A DNA stretch of 37,216 bases from Xenorhabdus hominickii (GTDB lineage Bacteria; Pseudomonadota; Gammaproteobacteria; Enterobacterales; Enterobacteriaceae), in contig NZ_NJAI01000001.1 in the NCBI RefSeq assembly GCF_002632725.1, positions 1,047,320 to 1,084,535 on the forward strand, read 5' to 3'. The position numbers were made by a program, and so were the translations under genes. Below, one piece after another: positions 24,685 through 32,710 of the stretch (position 1 is the first letter of the stretch; the number at the start of each line of letters is the position of its first letter). Below the pieces are notes generated by a model. That model saw only the letters and a program-made list of their open reading frames with translations, was not told the DNA's origin and ran no database searches.

Positions 24685-25481
24685 TGAAACAGCGGCTGAA
24701 AAGCGCGTTAGCGTTATTGGAAGATGACACTATAGAAAAACTGGTTGACCACTTTTTATTGGTCAGCCAAAGCCCGCGTTTTGATGCCCTGTTGGTTTTC
24801 CTGCTGAACATCCATGAAAACAGGTTGGAATGCTACAACTTACCGGACGTGGACCAAACCAGTTCACGTCGGCTGAATGTGGATATCGATGACGTCAATA
24901 ATCCGTTGATACAGGTACTGCGCAAGGGAACGCCAACCGTTTGGAAATCCCTTAATCACGGGGCGCGCATTGACGATCTGCATTTCCGCACCTTTATTGC
25001 GGAGTTGCCACATAACTGCGGGTTGTACGGCATTCCCCTGTTTGACTGCAACGGACAGGCTTGTGGTGTGATTGCCATTTTTGCCGAAAATGTCAGCTAT
25101 TTTACCAACAATGAAAACATGTTTGGCATCTATTGCCACGTCATGCAGCATCGCCTGAAAAAGTTGCAGGAACTCGAACAACTGCGTGGGCAGTTACGCC
25201 AAATTCGTCAAGTATTTCAGGTTCAACGCCAGAAAGAAAAACAACTGGATGAACTGCTTGCTTCCCTGAGTGAATCAAAAAACTCAGCGGCAACAAGCCG
25301 TATCTCCGTGGATTACAGTCATATCGATAATCTGCCAAAGGCCATAGAAGAATTTGAAAGCGCCGTGTTGGTTCAACGTCAGCGTCAGTTTGGCAATGAC
25401 ACCAGATTGATTGCGCAGAGCCTGGGAATTGCCCAGCGGACGTTGGTTTATAAATTGGCTAAATACGGGTGTAGATTATGA
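24684..25481 (+). CDS. vasH: VasH-like T6SS regulator lacking the sigma-54 AAA+ domain
   Basis: A 265-residue protein occupying the vasH position. The N-terminal GAF-like sensory domain (about 10-150; FDALLVFLLNIHENRLECYNL, CGLYGIPLFDCNGQACGVIAIFAE) matches VasH-type activators. A predicted coiled coil (about 155-200) leads to a C-terminal Fis-type HTH (about 218-263; AIEEFESAVL, RLIAQSLGIAQRTLVYKLAKYG). The whole central AAA+ domain of a bacterial enhancer-binding protein is absent: no Walker motifs, no GAFTGA loop, and half the length of V. cholerae VasH (about 530). It therefore cannot remodel sigma-54 holoenzyme by itself and may be a DNA-binding modulator. The join is seamless and the frame is open, so it does not look like recent damage. 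It starts on the clpV stop and overlaps vasI by ATGA. Confidence 0.85.
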   Translation: MKQRLKSALALLEDDTIEKLVDHFLLVSQSPRFDALLVFLLNIHENRLECYNLPDVDQTSSRRLNVDIDDVNNPLIQVLRKGTPTVWKSLNHGARIDDLHFRTFIAELPHNCGLYGIPLFDCNGQACGVIAIFAENVSYFTNNENMFGIYCHVMQHRLKKLQELEQLRGQLRQIRQVFQVQRQKEKQLDELLASLSESKNSAATSRISVDYSHIDNLPKAIEEFESAVLVQRQRQFGNDTRLIAQSLGIAQRTLVYKLAKYGCRL

Positions 25482-26146
25482 ATATTATTTTAATTATCAG
25501 TTCATTGCTCGCATCATTGGCAGGGAATCCCAAGCTTGCGGAGGTGGTGGAACCAACGCAAGAGATTACGGTAAAGGAAGAGCAAAATTTAGATGAACTG
25601 CAAAAATGCCTATTTGAACCGTCTCCCCTTATCCGGCTGGCGTGTTATGACAAGGCGTTGAATAACCTCAAGTTCAAAACAGTAGCAATCCCGCTCGAAA
25701 ATATGGGGACATCATGGCGGCAGGCGATGGAACAGGAGATGAAGCGCACGGATTATTCCACCGGCTTCATGATGACACAGGGAGAAAATGGCACGGGCCC
25801 GATCCTTCTGACCACACCTGCGCTTGGGGTTGCACCTCCTCGTCCCATATTAATGCTGAGTTGCATTGACAGTATAACCCGTTTGCAAGTGGCATTGCCT
25901 AAACCCGTTGAAACAGGAGATGTCACCGTGGAAACGGACAAAGCTCAGTATCGCACCGAGTGGTTCGTGCGGGAGCACGGTTATTTATGGGAATCCAGTC
26001 GTGGCTTGCCGGGCATTGAGGAAATCAAGCGCCTGATGGGAAGCGAGCGGATGACCATTACAGGCAGCAATGGTGGTCAGATAACCTTTAACATTTCTCA
26101 GTTGGAGCAGGCAGCGAAGCCATTACGTGCTGCTTGCCGTTGGTGA
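25478..26146 (+). CDS. vasI: VasI/TagO-family T6SS-associated protein
   Basis: A 222-residue exported protein of the VasI/EvfG T6SS-associated family. It has an N-terminal hydrophobic signal segment (about 2-16), then the family block LQKCLFEPSPLIRLACYDKAL (about 41-61, with two cysteines), SWRQAMEQEMKR, and a C-terminal beta-rich domain with LMLSCIDSITRLQVALPKPV (about 125-144) and WFVREHGYLWESSRGLPGIEEIKRLM. A periplasmic location is inferred. The molecular role is not settled; it is part of VAS-type clusters. The ATG overlaps the vasH stop by 4 bases. Confidence 0.88.
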   Translation: MNIILIISSLLASLAGNPKLAEVVEPTQEITVKEEQNLDELQKCLFEPSPLIRLACYDKALNNLKFKTVAIPLENMGTSWRQAMEQEMKRTDYSTGFMMTQGENGTGPILLTTPALGVAPPRPILMLSCIDSITRLQVALPKPVETGDVTVETDKAQYRTEWFVREHGYLWESSRGLPGIEEIKRLMGSERMTITGSNGGQITFNISQLEQAAKPLRAACRW

Positions 26147-26151
26147 TCGAC

Positions 26152-27594
26152 ATGGATATCAGAACACAATTCGACTGGTTCGGCTCTCTACTGGCCCCTC
26201 TGTCTGATGAGCAGATTGGTAAAGCGCTGGGAGACAGCGAACCCGCATGGGAATTTATTGACAGCGAAATGATCAAGTTTGGCTCGCTGTCGCATGGCTC
26301 GCTGGATGTTGAAGAGATCCAGCGGCGGTCACTGCAACTGCTGAGCGAAAACAGCAAAGACTTCCGGTTGGTGGTTCATTTGCTGCGCACCTTACAACAT
26401 GCAGGTAACGCGGCTGAATTGATCCTCGCCATAGAACTGTTGGCTGACTATGTCAAAAACTACTGGGAAAAAGCCTCGCCGAATAAGCCATTGGTGAAAC
26501 GCCGATTGGCACAGCAGGTACTCAAGCGTTTTGATTCAGCCCAAGGCAGCTTCACAGAGCAGGCGAGTAAAAGTGAACGGGATGATGCGCAAGGGGCGTT
26601 GGCACACCTTGCTCAGTGCTGGCATACCAATGAACCGGATCTTGCCAAAGAAGTTGATCAAATGCGCGTTCGCTATAACCGTCAGCCAGAAACCGTACCT
26701 TCGGCCCCCAAACCGGCTCCAGCGGTTACGTCGGCATCCACTGAGGGATCTGAGATGCAAACGTCTCAGGAACATGAAGCTGCACCGATGCCAGATGTGG
26801 ACGTCAACAGCTCCAGTGAAAAGGCGTGGAAGCAGACTTTGATGACCGTGGCTGATTTGTTGTGTGAACGGCATCCCGAATCCCCCATCGGCTATTCCCT
26901 GCGCCGTCACGCTGTCTGGCATACCATCACCACGGCACCGATGGCGAATGCGACGGGAAAAACTCCGTTGGCAGCGACTTCCGCAGATCGCACTGCCGAC
27001 TATCTGGCGCGATTGCCGATGGCGGACAACAAATTGCTGGCACAAATTGAGCAGAGCCTGACGTTGGCACCTTACTGGCTGGATGGTCATGTTATTGCCG
27101 CACAAGCCGCAGTACAACGGGGCTACGTAGATGTTGCCAGAGTCATTCGGGACGAACTCAAGGCATTTTTGGATCGGTTGCCTGCGCTGAAAACATTAAG
27201 TTTTTCTGACATGAGCCCGTTTATTTCTCCAGAAACCCTCGACTGGCTTACACCTGAACCAGTGGCAACGGGCAACGGTGCTGTTTCCGCTGATCAGGAA
27301 GCCATCTGGCAATGTTTGCAGCAATTGGGGCTGGAAGCAGCACTGAAAATGTTGGAAGAACATCAGCAGCAGCTTACGGAGCCTCGGGATCAATTCTACG
27401 GCCAATTGCTCAATGCCCAATTACTTGAAGACGCGGGCATGACAGCACTGGCACAACAGCATTACCGGAACCTGTTACACACTGGACAACACATGCAACT
27501 TACTCAATGGGAACCCAGCCTGCTGACCTTACTGGCTGAAAAGTTCCCTCCGCTCGATAAGGATACGGCTTCAAACAGGAGTGTTAACCCATGA
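26152..27594 (+). CDS. tssA: TssA (VasJ-type), T6SS assembly cap protein
   Basis: A 480-residue TssA protein of the VasJ type. TssA proteins prime assembly or cap the growing tail tube and sheath. The N-terminal ImpA_N domain includes EPAWEFIDSEMIKFGSLSHGSLD (about 25-47), LLSENSKDFRLVVHLLRTLQ and YVKNYWEKASP (about 103-113). A variable Pro/Ala/Ser linker (about 185-225) precedes the VasJ C-terminal domain (HPESPIGYSLRRHAVWHTITT, LAPYWLDGHVIAAQAA, then a helical end). I chose the ATG at 26152, 5 bases after vasI. A GTG at 26143 overlapping the vasI stop is the alternative. Its stop overlaps the tssM ATG (ATGA). Confidence 0.9.
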   Translation: MDIRTQFDWFGSLLAPLSDEQIGKALGDSEPAWEFIDSEMIKFGSLSHGSLDVEEIQRRSLQLLSENSKDFRLVVHLLRTLQHAGNAAELILAIELLADYVKNYWEKASPNKPLVKRRLAQQVLKRFDSAQGSFTEQASKSERDDAQGALAHLAQCWHTNEPDLAKEVDQMRVRYNRQPETVPSAPKPAPAVTSASTEGSEMQTSQEHEAAPMPDVDVNSSSEKAWKQTLMTVADLLCERHPESPIGYSLRRHAVWHTITTAPMANATGKTPLAATSADRTADYLARLPMADNKLLAQIEQSLTLAPYWLDGHVIAAQAAVQRGYVDVARVIRDELKAFLDRLPALKTLSFSDMSPFISPETLDWLTPEPVATGNGAVSADQEAIWQCLQQLGLEAALKMLEEHQQQLTEPRDQFYGQLLNAQLLEDAGMTALAQQHYRNLLHTGQHMQLTQWEPSLLTLLAEKFPPLDKDTASNRSVNP

Positions 27595-30500
27595 AATGGC
27601 CCTCTTTGTCATCACTCTCTAACTTAAAATCAGCTTTGCCAGTGGTAGGGAAATTTAAATCACTGCCGCGTCTCAAAGCAACGATGGCACTCGTTCTGGC
27701 GCTGATCCCCTGTCTGCTGTTGATCGCGGTCTGGTGGTGGGGGCCGGAATGGAAACTCCGCAACGATTATCCGCTGGAAAGCCTCGCAGCTCGCTGGTTG
27801 GCAACTGCTATCATCATCATGATAGTACTGTTTTGGATCGGTATGAAGGCGTGGCGTCGCTTACGGACACTGGAGAAACTAAACCTTGATGTTGAACTGA
27901 AAGTAGTTGATCCGGTTCGGGTTGATATTGAACATCAGGATCGCTACCTCGAGCACTGGAAATCCCAGTTGCATCGCCATCTGGATAGTTATAACTATCT
28001 GTACCAGCGTCCTTGGTACATGATGATTGGCAGCCAGAATAGCGGTAAAACCTCACTGATTAAGGAAGGCTATAAGCTGTCTGAAATCGCGGCGCCGGAA
28101 TATTTGCGTCAGGATGGAGATGTGCCTCTGATGCTGCATTGTTGGTTGGGTGAAAAAGCGGTCATCATCGACCCTAAAGGACAACTGATCGACCAGCCTG
28201 TCCCGCTCAATAGTGACAAGCCACAAATTAACAGCCGCCTGTGGGAAGCTTTGCTGAGCTGGTTGACGGAAAACCGCCAGCGCCAGCCACTGAATGGCAT
28301 TATCCTGACTGTAGACACCCTGCGTCTGCTGACCGATAACCGCGAACAGCGTGATCGTTATGTGCGGGAAATCCACCAGCGTTTGCAGGATATCCGTCTG
28401 ACTTTCCACAGTCAGTTACCGCTCTATCTGGTAATGACCAAAATCGACCTGTTGCACGGCTTTGAGGCGATGTACCAGTCACTGGATCGCAAACTGCGTG
28501 ACCAGATTTTGGGGGTGACGTTCAGCCTCAATAACCGCGATGAAAAAGCGTGGCACAGTGAGCTGGATCAGTTCTGGAAACAGTGGATGAACAACTTGAA
28601 CATGGCCATGCCGGACATGATGCTGAATAACGTGGATGCCAACCAACGCAGCGCCCTGTTCAGCTTCACCCGTCAGGTACAGGGGTTACACAGCTACGTC
28701 GCCCAGATGCTGGAAGATATCCTGTATAACGACGAAAATCACCGTCCAACACTGCGCGGAGTCTACCTGACTTCCGCCCATCAAGTGGGGCAGATGGACG
28801 ACCTGTTCACCCAGTCGGCCTCAGCGCAGTATCATCTGGGTTCTCAGGCGTATCCCACCTGGCCGGTGGTCGATACTCTGCCGTACTTTACCCACGCGCT
28901 GTTTGAAGATGTGCTGTTGGCCGAACCGAATCTGGCGGCGGAAAACCGCATCTGGCTGAGCCGCAATCGCCGTCAGTTATACACCTTCTCGACCGTCAGT
29001 GCACTGGTGACATTGGCCCTGTGGGGCGGCTGGCACTATTTCTACCAGAAAAACTATCGGGCAGGCGAGGAAGTGCTGGCCCAGGCGAAGAACTTCCTGT
29101 CTGTGCCCGCGTCAAAAGAGGATGACCACTATGGCAATCTCCAGTTGCCGCTGCTGAATCCGATCCGTGATGCGACACTGGCTTACGGTAACTACCATGA
29201 GAACCAATCTTTCCTGACCGAGATGGCATTGTATCAGGGGGATCTCGTGGGCCCGTATGTGGCAAAAACCTACGAGAAACTGCTGGAACAGCGTTTCCTG
29301 CCGTCCCTGATGCAGGGGTTGCTGGATGACCTGAACCAAGCACCGACAGGCAGTGAAGAAAAACTCGAGATCCTGCGTGTGATGCGCATGATGGAAGATA
29401 AGAGCAAGCGTAACAGTGGCCTGGTGGCACAGTACATGCGTGAGCGCTGGAGTCAGGCGTTCCACGGTCAGCGTGATGTGCAGGATGCGTTGCTGACTCA
29501 TCTGGATTACGCCCTGGTGCGTACCGACTGGAAAAAGAAACGGGATGAAGGCGAACAGGAGGCGATTGACCGTTTTGCTCCGTTTATTAAGCCGATCCAT
29601 CAGGCTCAGCAGGAGCTGAAAACCCTTTCCGTCAAGCAGCGGGTGTACCAGAACCTGCGTATCAAAGCCCAGGATGCGTTGTCAGCCCCCGTCAACCTGC
29701 GTGACCAGATTGGCCCAAGCTTTGACAGCGTATTTGTGGCCAGCAATGAAAAGCGGCTGGAGATCCCGCAATTCCTGACCCGTCACGGCCTGGTAGATTA
29801 TTTTGTTCCGCAAGGCGAGGGGCTGGTGGAACTGACCGAGATGGACAGCTGGGTGCTGAACATCGAACAAAATAATAAAGAGAAAGACAACGCGGTGGCG
29901 TCACAGAACCGTGACAATAACACGAATAACAATCAGTACAGTGAAACAGATCAGGATCGGATCAAGCGTGAAATCACGGAACTGTATCTGGCGGATTACA
30001 CCGCGAACTGGCGGGCAGCGATGAACAACCTGGAAGTGCGGGACTTTGAGGACCTGCCACAGGCCATCAGTGCCATCGAACAGGTGATCAGCGGGGAACA
30101 GCCCATCAAACGGGCCCTGCAAATCCTGAGCGATAACACTCATCCGCCGCTGATGAGTGGTTCGCTGAGCGACAAGGAAAGGCAGGTGCTGTTGGCGAAG
30201 GAAGACTACCGGTTATTGAACCGCATCAGTCGGGACTTTGCGCCGGAAACCGGCGTACTGGTTGAGCACGGTGACAAGGGCAGCACGCTGCAAAGTGTCT
30301 ACCAGAAACTGATGGCCTTGCACCGTTATCTGCTGGCGATCCAGAACTCCCCGGTGCCGGGCAAAGCAGCCTTGCAGGCGGTGCAGATGCGGCTGGACAA
30401 GAACAACAGTGACGCGATTTTTGAAGTGCAGCAGATGGCAAAAACCTTGCCGGAGCCGCTGAACCGTTGGGTCGGTGAACTGGCCGAACAGGCGTGGCGT

Positions 30501-31214
30501 GTGGTGATGATGGAGGCGGTGCGTTCGCTGGAAGTGGAATGGAACGACACCGTGGTTAAACAGTACCAGACCTATTTGGCCGGCCGTTATCCGTTCAATC
30601 CGCGGGCCACCGAAGAAGTGCCGTTGAGCGAGTTTGACCGCTTCTTCCGGCCGGGCGGCACACTGGATGCATTCTACCAGCAGAGTCTGAAACCGTTTGT
30701 GGAAAACAACCTGACCATGGGCACTGACGGCAAGATGCTGATCCGGCCGGATGTGATGAAACAGTTGGAAGTGGCGAGCCGCATCCGGACCACCTTCTTC
30801 ACGCCACAAAACGGCCTTGGCACCCAATTTGCTATCGAGCCCGTCAGCCTGACCGGCAACAAACGCCGGGCTCTGCTGAACCTTGATGGTCAGTTGGTGG
30901 ATTATTCCCACGGCCGCAGTAACGTGGCGCATCTGATATGGCCGAACTCCATGCGAGCCGGTACCGAAAGCAAGCTGACCCTGATGCCGGACAAAAACAA
31001 TCAGGCCCCGCGTTCTATCAGTTTCACTGGCCCGTGGGCACAGCTGCGACTGATTAACAACGGCAAGCTGACCAACGTCCAGCCGGGTTTCTTTGACGTG
31101 CGCTTCAGTGTGGATGGCGGTGAGATGACCTACCGCATCTACGTGGATGAATCGGACAACCCGTTTGCTGGCGGGCTGTTCAGCCAGTTCAAACTGCCGG
31201 ACACCCTCTATTAA
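27591..31214 (+). CDS. tssM: TssM (VasK/IcmF), T6SS inner-membrane channel protein
   Basis: A 1207-residue IcmF/TssM protein, the core of the envelope-spanning TssJLM complex. Two N-terminal transmembrane helices (about 30-50 and 68-88) flank a cytoplasmic GTPase-like domain with an intact Walker A GSQNSGKT at 147-154. A third membrane helix lies near 465-485 (LVTLALWGGWHYF). The rest is periplasmic and ends in a beta domain (WPNSMRAG...SISFTGPWAQLRLINNGKLTN...FDVRFSVDGG) that contacts TssJ. GC content rises along the gene. It overlaps tssA by 4 bases and is followed by an intrinsic terminator. Confidence 0.97.
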   Translation: MKWPSLSSLSNLKSALPVVGKFKSLPRLKATMALVLALIPCLLLIAVWWWGPEWKLRNDYPLESLAARWLATAIIIMIVLFWIGMKAWRRLRTLEKLNLDVELKVVDPVRVDIEHQDRYLEHWKSQLHRHLDSYNYLYQRPWYMMIGSQNSGKTSLIKEGYKLSEIAAPEYLRQDGDVPLMLHCWLGEKAVIIDPKGQLIDQPVPLNSDKPQINSRLWEALLSWLTENRQRQPLNGIILTVDTLRLLTDNREQRDRYVREIHQRLQDIRLTFHSQLPLYLVMTKIDLLHGFEAMYQSLDRKLRDQILGVTFSLNNRDEKAWHSELDQFWKQWMNNLNMAMPDMMLNNVDANQRSALFSFTRQVQGLHSYVAQMLEDILYNDENHRPTLRGVYLTSAHQVGQMDDLFTQSASAQYHLGSQAYPTWPVVDTLPYFTHALFEDVLLAEPNLAAENRIWLSRNRRQLYTFSTVSALVTLALWGGWHYFYQKNYRAGEEVLAQAKNFLSVPASKEDDHYGNLQLPLLNPIRDATLAYGNYHENQSFLTEMALYQGDLVGPYVAKTYEKLLEQRFLPSLMQGLLDDLNQAPTGSEEKLEILRVMRMMEDKSKRNSGLVAQYMRERWSQAFHGQRDVQDALLTHLDYALVRTDWKKKRDEGEQEAIDRFAPFIKPIHQAQQELKTLSVKQRVYQNLRIKAQDALSAPVNLRDQIGPSFDSVFVASNEKRLEIPQFLTRHGLVDYFVPQGEGLVELTEMDSWVLNIEQNNKEKDNAVASQNRDNNTNNNQYSETDQDRIKREITELYLADYTANWRAAMNNLEVRDFEDLPQAISAIEQVISGEQPIKRALQILSDNTHPPLMSGSLSDKERQVLLAKEDYRLLNRISRDFAPETGVLVEHGDKGSTLQSVYQKLMALHRYLLAIQNSPVPGKAALQAVQMRLDKNNSDAIFEVQQMAKTLPEPLNRWVGELAEQAWRVVMMEAVRSLEVEWNDTVVKQYQTYLAGRYPFNPRATEEVPLSEFDRFFRPGGTLDAFYQQSLKPFVENNLTMGTDGKMLIRPDVMKQLEVASRIRTTFFTPQNGLGTQFAIEPVSLTGNKRRALLNLDGQLVDYSHGRSNVAHLIWPNSMRAGTESKLTLMPDKNNQAPRSISFTGPWAQLRLINNGKLTNVQPGFFDVRFSVDGGEMTYRIYVDESDNPFAGGLFSQFKLPDTLY

Positions 31215-31251
31215 GGTGAAGGTGTGTGGGGCAGTGTTGAACGTTAAATCC

Positions 31252-31277
31252 CCCCTGCCTTCGGCAGGGGTTTTTTT
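31252..31277 (+). terminator. Intrinsic terminator between tssM and vasL
   Basis: Perfect 8-bp GC-rich stem CCCCTGCC (31252-31259) / GGCAGGGG (31263-31270) with a TTC loop, followed by seven T (31271-31277). It is 38 bases past the tssM stop and just before vasL, so it should separate the structural operon from the vasL-vgrG-eag-rhs part, or attenuate read-through. Confidence 0.92.
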
Positions 31278-31294
31278 AAGGAGAAAGGCCAGAT

Positions 31295-32695
31295 ATGAGC
31301 GGGCACCCTGAAAATCTTATTATCCGGGCGGGCGGCAGTCCGCTGAACCTGCCGGAATTTGCGGTCATCCGCGATGAAATCAACAAAACCAGCCATCCGG
31401 CGCAGCCGGAAGTCAACTGGGCGCTGGTGGAATCCCTGTCCCTGACCATGTTCAGAACCAACGGCGTCGATTTGCAGACGGCGATTTATTATACCCTGGC
31501 ACGGATGCAGCTGAACGGGCTGGCGGGGTTCACCGAAGGCTGTGAACTATTGGCCGGCGTTATCGTCAGCGAATGGGACGCTTTGTGGCCGCCGCAACCG
31601 CAGGTGCGCACCGATTTGCTGGAGTGGTTCCATGCCCGTACTGGCAGCGTGCTGCGCCAGCTGGACTTTGGCGCCGGTGACCTGCGGATGATTTACCGGG
31701 CGGAGCGGGCGTTGCAGCTCATCATCGACCGGTTGCAGCAATCTGACCTGAAACGCCTGCCCCGCATCGAGAACCTGCTGTGGTTCTTCCAGAATGCGGC
31801 GAAAAAGGTGGAAAAACCGCGGCAGTCCCTGAAACCGGCCCCGCAGCCGGTACAGATGCCGCCATTGGTTTATCTCTCCCAGTCGGAAGCCGAGTCGGAT
31901 ATGCCACCGCCCCCTCCGCCCCCGCGTCATGATCCTCAGCCTGCGGCCGATAATAACCAACAAAGGGTCAGGGTACAGTTTCCCGCTCCTCCGCCGAAGG
32001 GACTCAGTGCATGGCAGGGCTTTGGCCTCGGGGCTTTACTGGGCGGGCTGGTCTTGGTGGGGAGTTGGCTGCTGGTCTACAAACCCCTGCAACAGCAGTT
32101 TAATGCCATCACTGCGCAGCCTGCGGGTGCCCGGCTGGCATGGCTGTACCAGCCTGAGATGGGGAGCTACCAGAAACAGCTGGACCAACTGATGGAAACG
32201 CCGCCACTGGCCACGTGGAACGCGGCCCGCCTCGTGACGGACACCGCCGAACAATACTGGCCCGGCTCGCCGTCCCAGCGGCTGATCACCCGTCAATGGG
32301 AACAGCAGATGACCGCCCGCATTGACAGCGTGCCCCTGAGCCAGAGCTGGCACACCACCCACGACCAGCTTCAGCAGTTGGCGGACAAAATTTTGTTGCA
32401 GGAGCGGACCCGCGGCAGCTTCACGCTGTCCTACCTGAAAACCGCCATCTATGACCTTCAGCGCAGCCACGGCAGCGAGGTCCCACTGGAAGAACTGCTG
32501 CGTCAGCTAAGTGTCTACGCGGCGAACGGGGACAGCGCGCCGCCAGTGTTGCTGAAAGGGATTGATGACCGCTTTAACGCTCTGCTCGGCCGCTATGACC
32601 GGCTGCGTCAGGCGACAGAAAATTCGGGCAAAAATGGGGCCGAACACCCGACCAAACACCATGAACAAGCCGTCACTACTGACGGTGGGCATTAA
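31295..32695 (+). CDS. vasL: VasL-family T6SS protein (ImpA_N plus membrane anchor)
   Basis: A 466-residue TssA-related protein of the VasL group. It has an N-terminal ImpA_N-type domain (about 1-160; PEVNWALVESLSLTMFRTNGVDLQTA), a proline-rich linker with a run of seven prolines (about 204-211), one transmembrane helix (about 247-265, GLGALLGGLVLVGSWLLVY) and a periplasmic C-terminal VasL domain (WPGSPSQRLITRQWEQQM, RGSFTLSYLKTAIYDL). TssA-like proteins with a membrane anchor have been proposed to stabilise the distal sheath end, which is an analogy only. GGAGAAAGGCC precedes the ATG at 31295, immediately after the terminator. Confidence 0.88.
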   Translation: MSGHPENLIIRAGGSPLNLPEFAVIRDEINKTSHPAQPEVNWALVESLSLTMFRTNGVDLQTAIYYTLARMQLNGLAGFTEGCELLAGVIVSEWDALWPPQPQVRTDLLEWFHARTGSVLRQLDFGAGDLRMIYRAERALQLIIDRLQQSDLKRLPRIENLLWFFQNAAKKVEKPRQSLKPAPQPVQMPPLVYLSQSEAESDMPPPPPPPRHDPQPAADNNQQRVRVQFPAPPPKGLSAWQGFGLGALLGGLVLVGSWLLVYKPLQQQFNAITAQPAGARLAWLYQPEMGSYQKQLDQLMETPPLATWNAARLVTDTAEQYWPGSPSQRLITRQWEQQMTARIDSVPLSQSWHTTHDQLQQLADKILLQERTRGSFTLSYLKTAIYDLQRSHGSEVPLEELLRQLSVYAANGDSAPPVLLKGIDDRFNALLGRYDRLRQATENSGKNGAEHPTKHHEQAVTTDGGH

Positions 32696-32710
32696 TCAGG
32701 GAGACAGACC

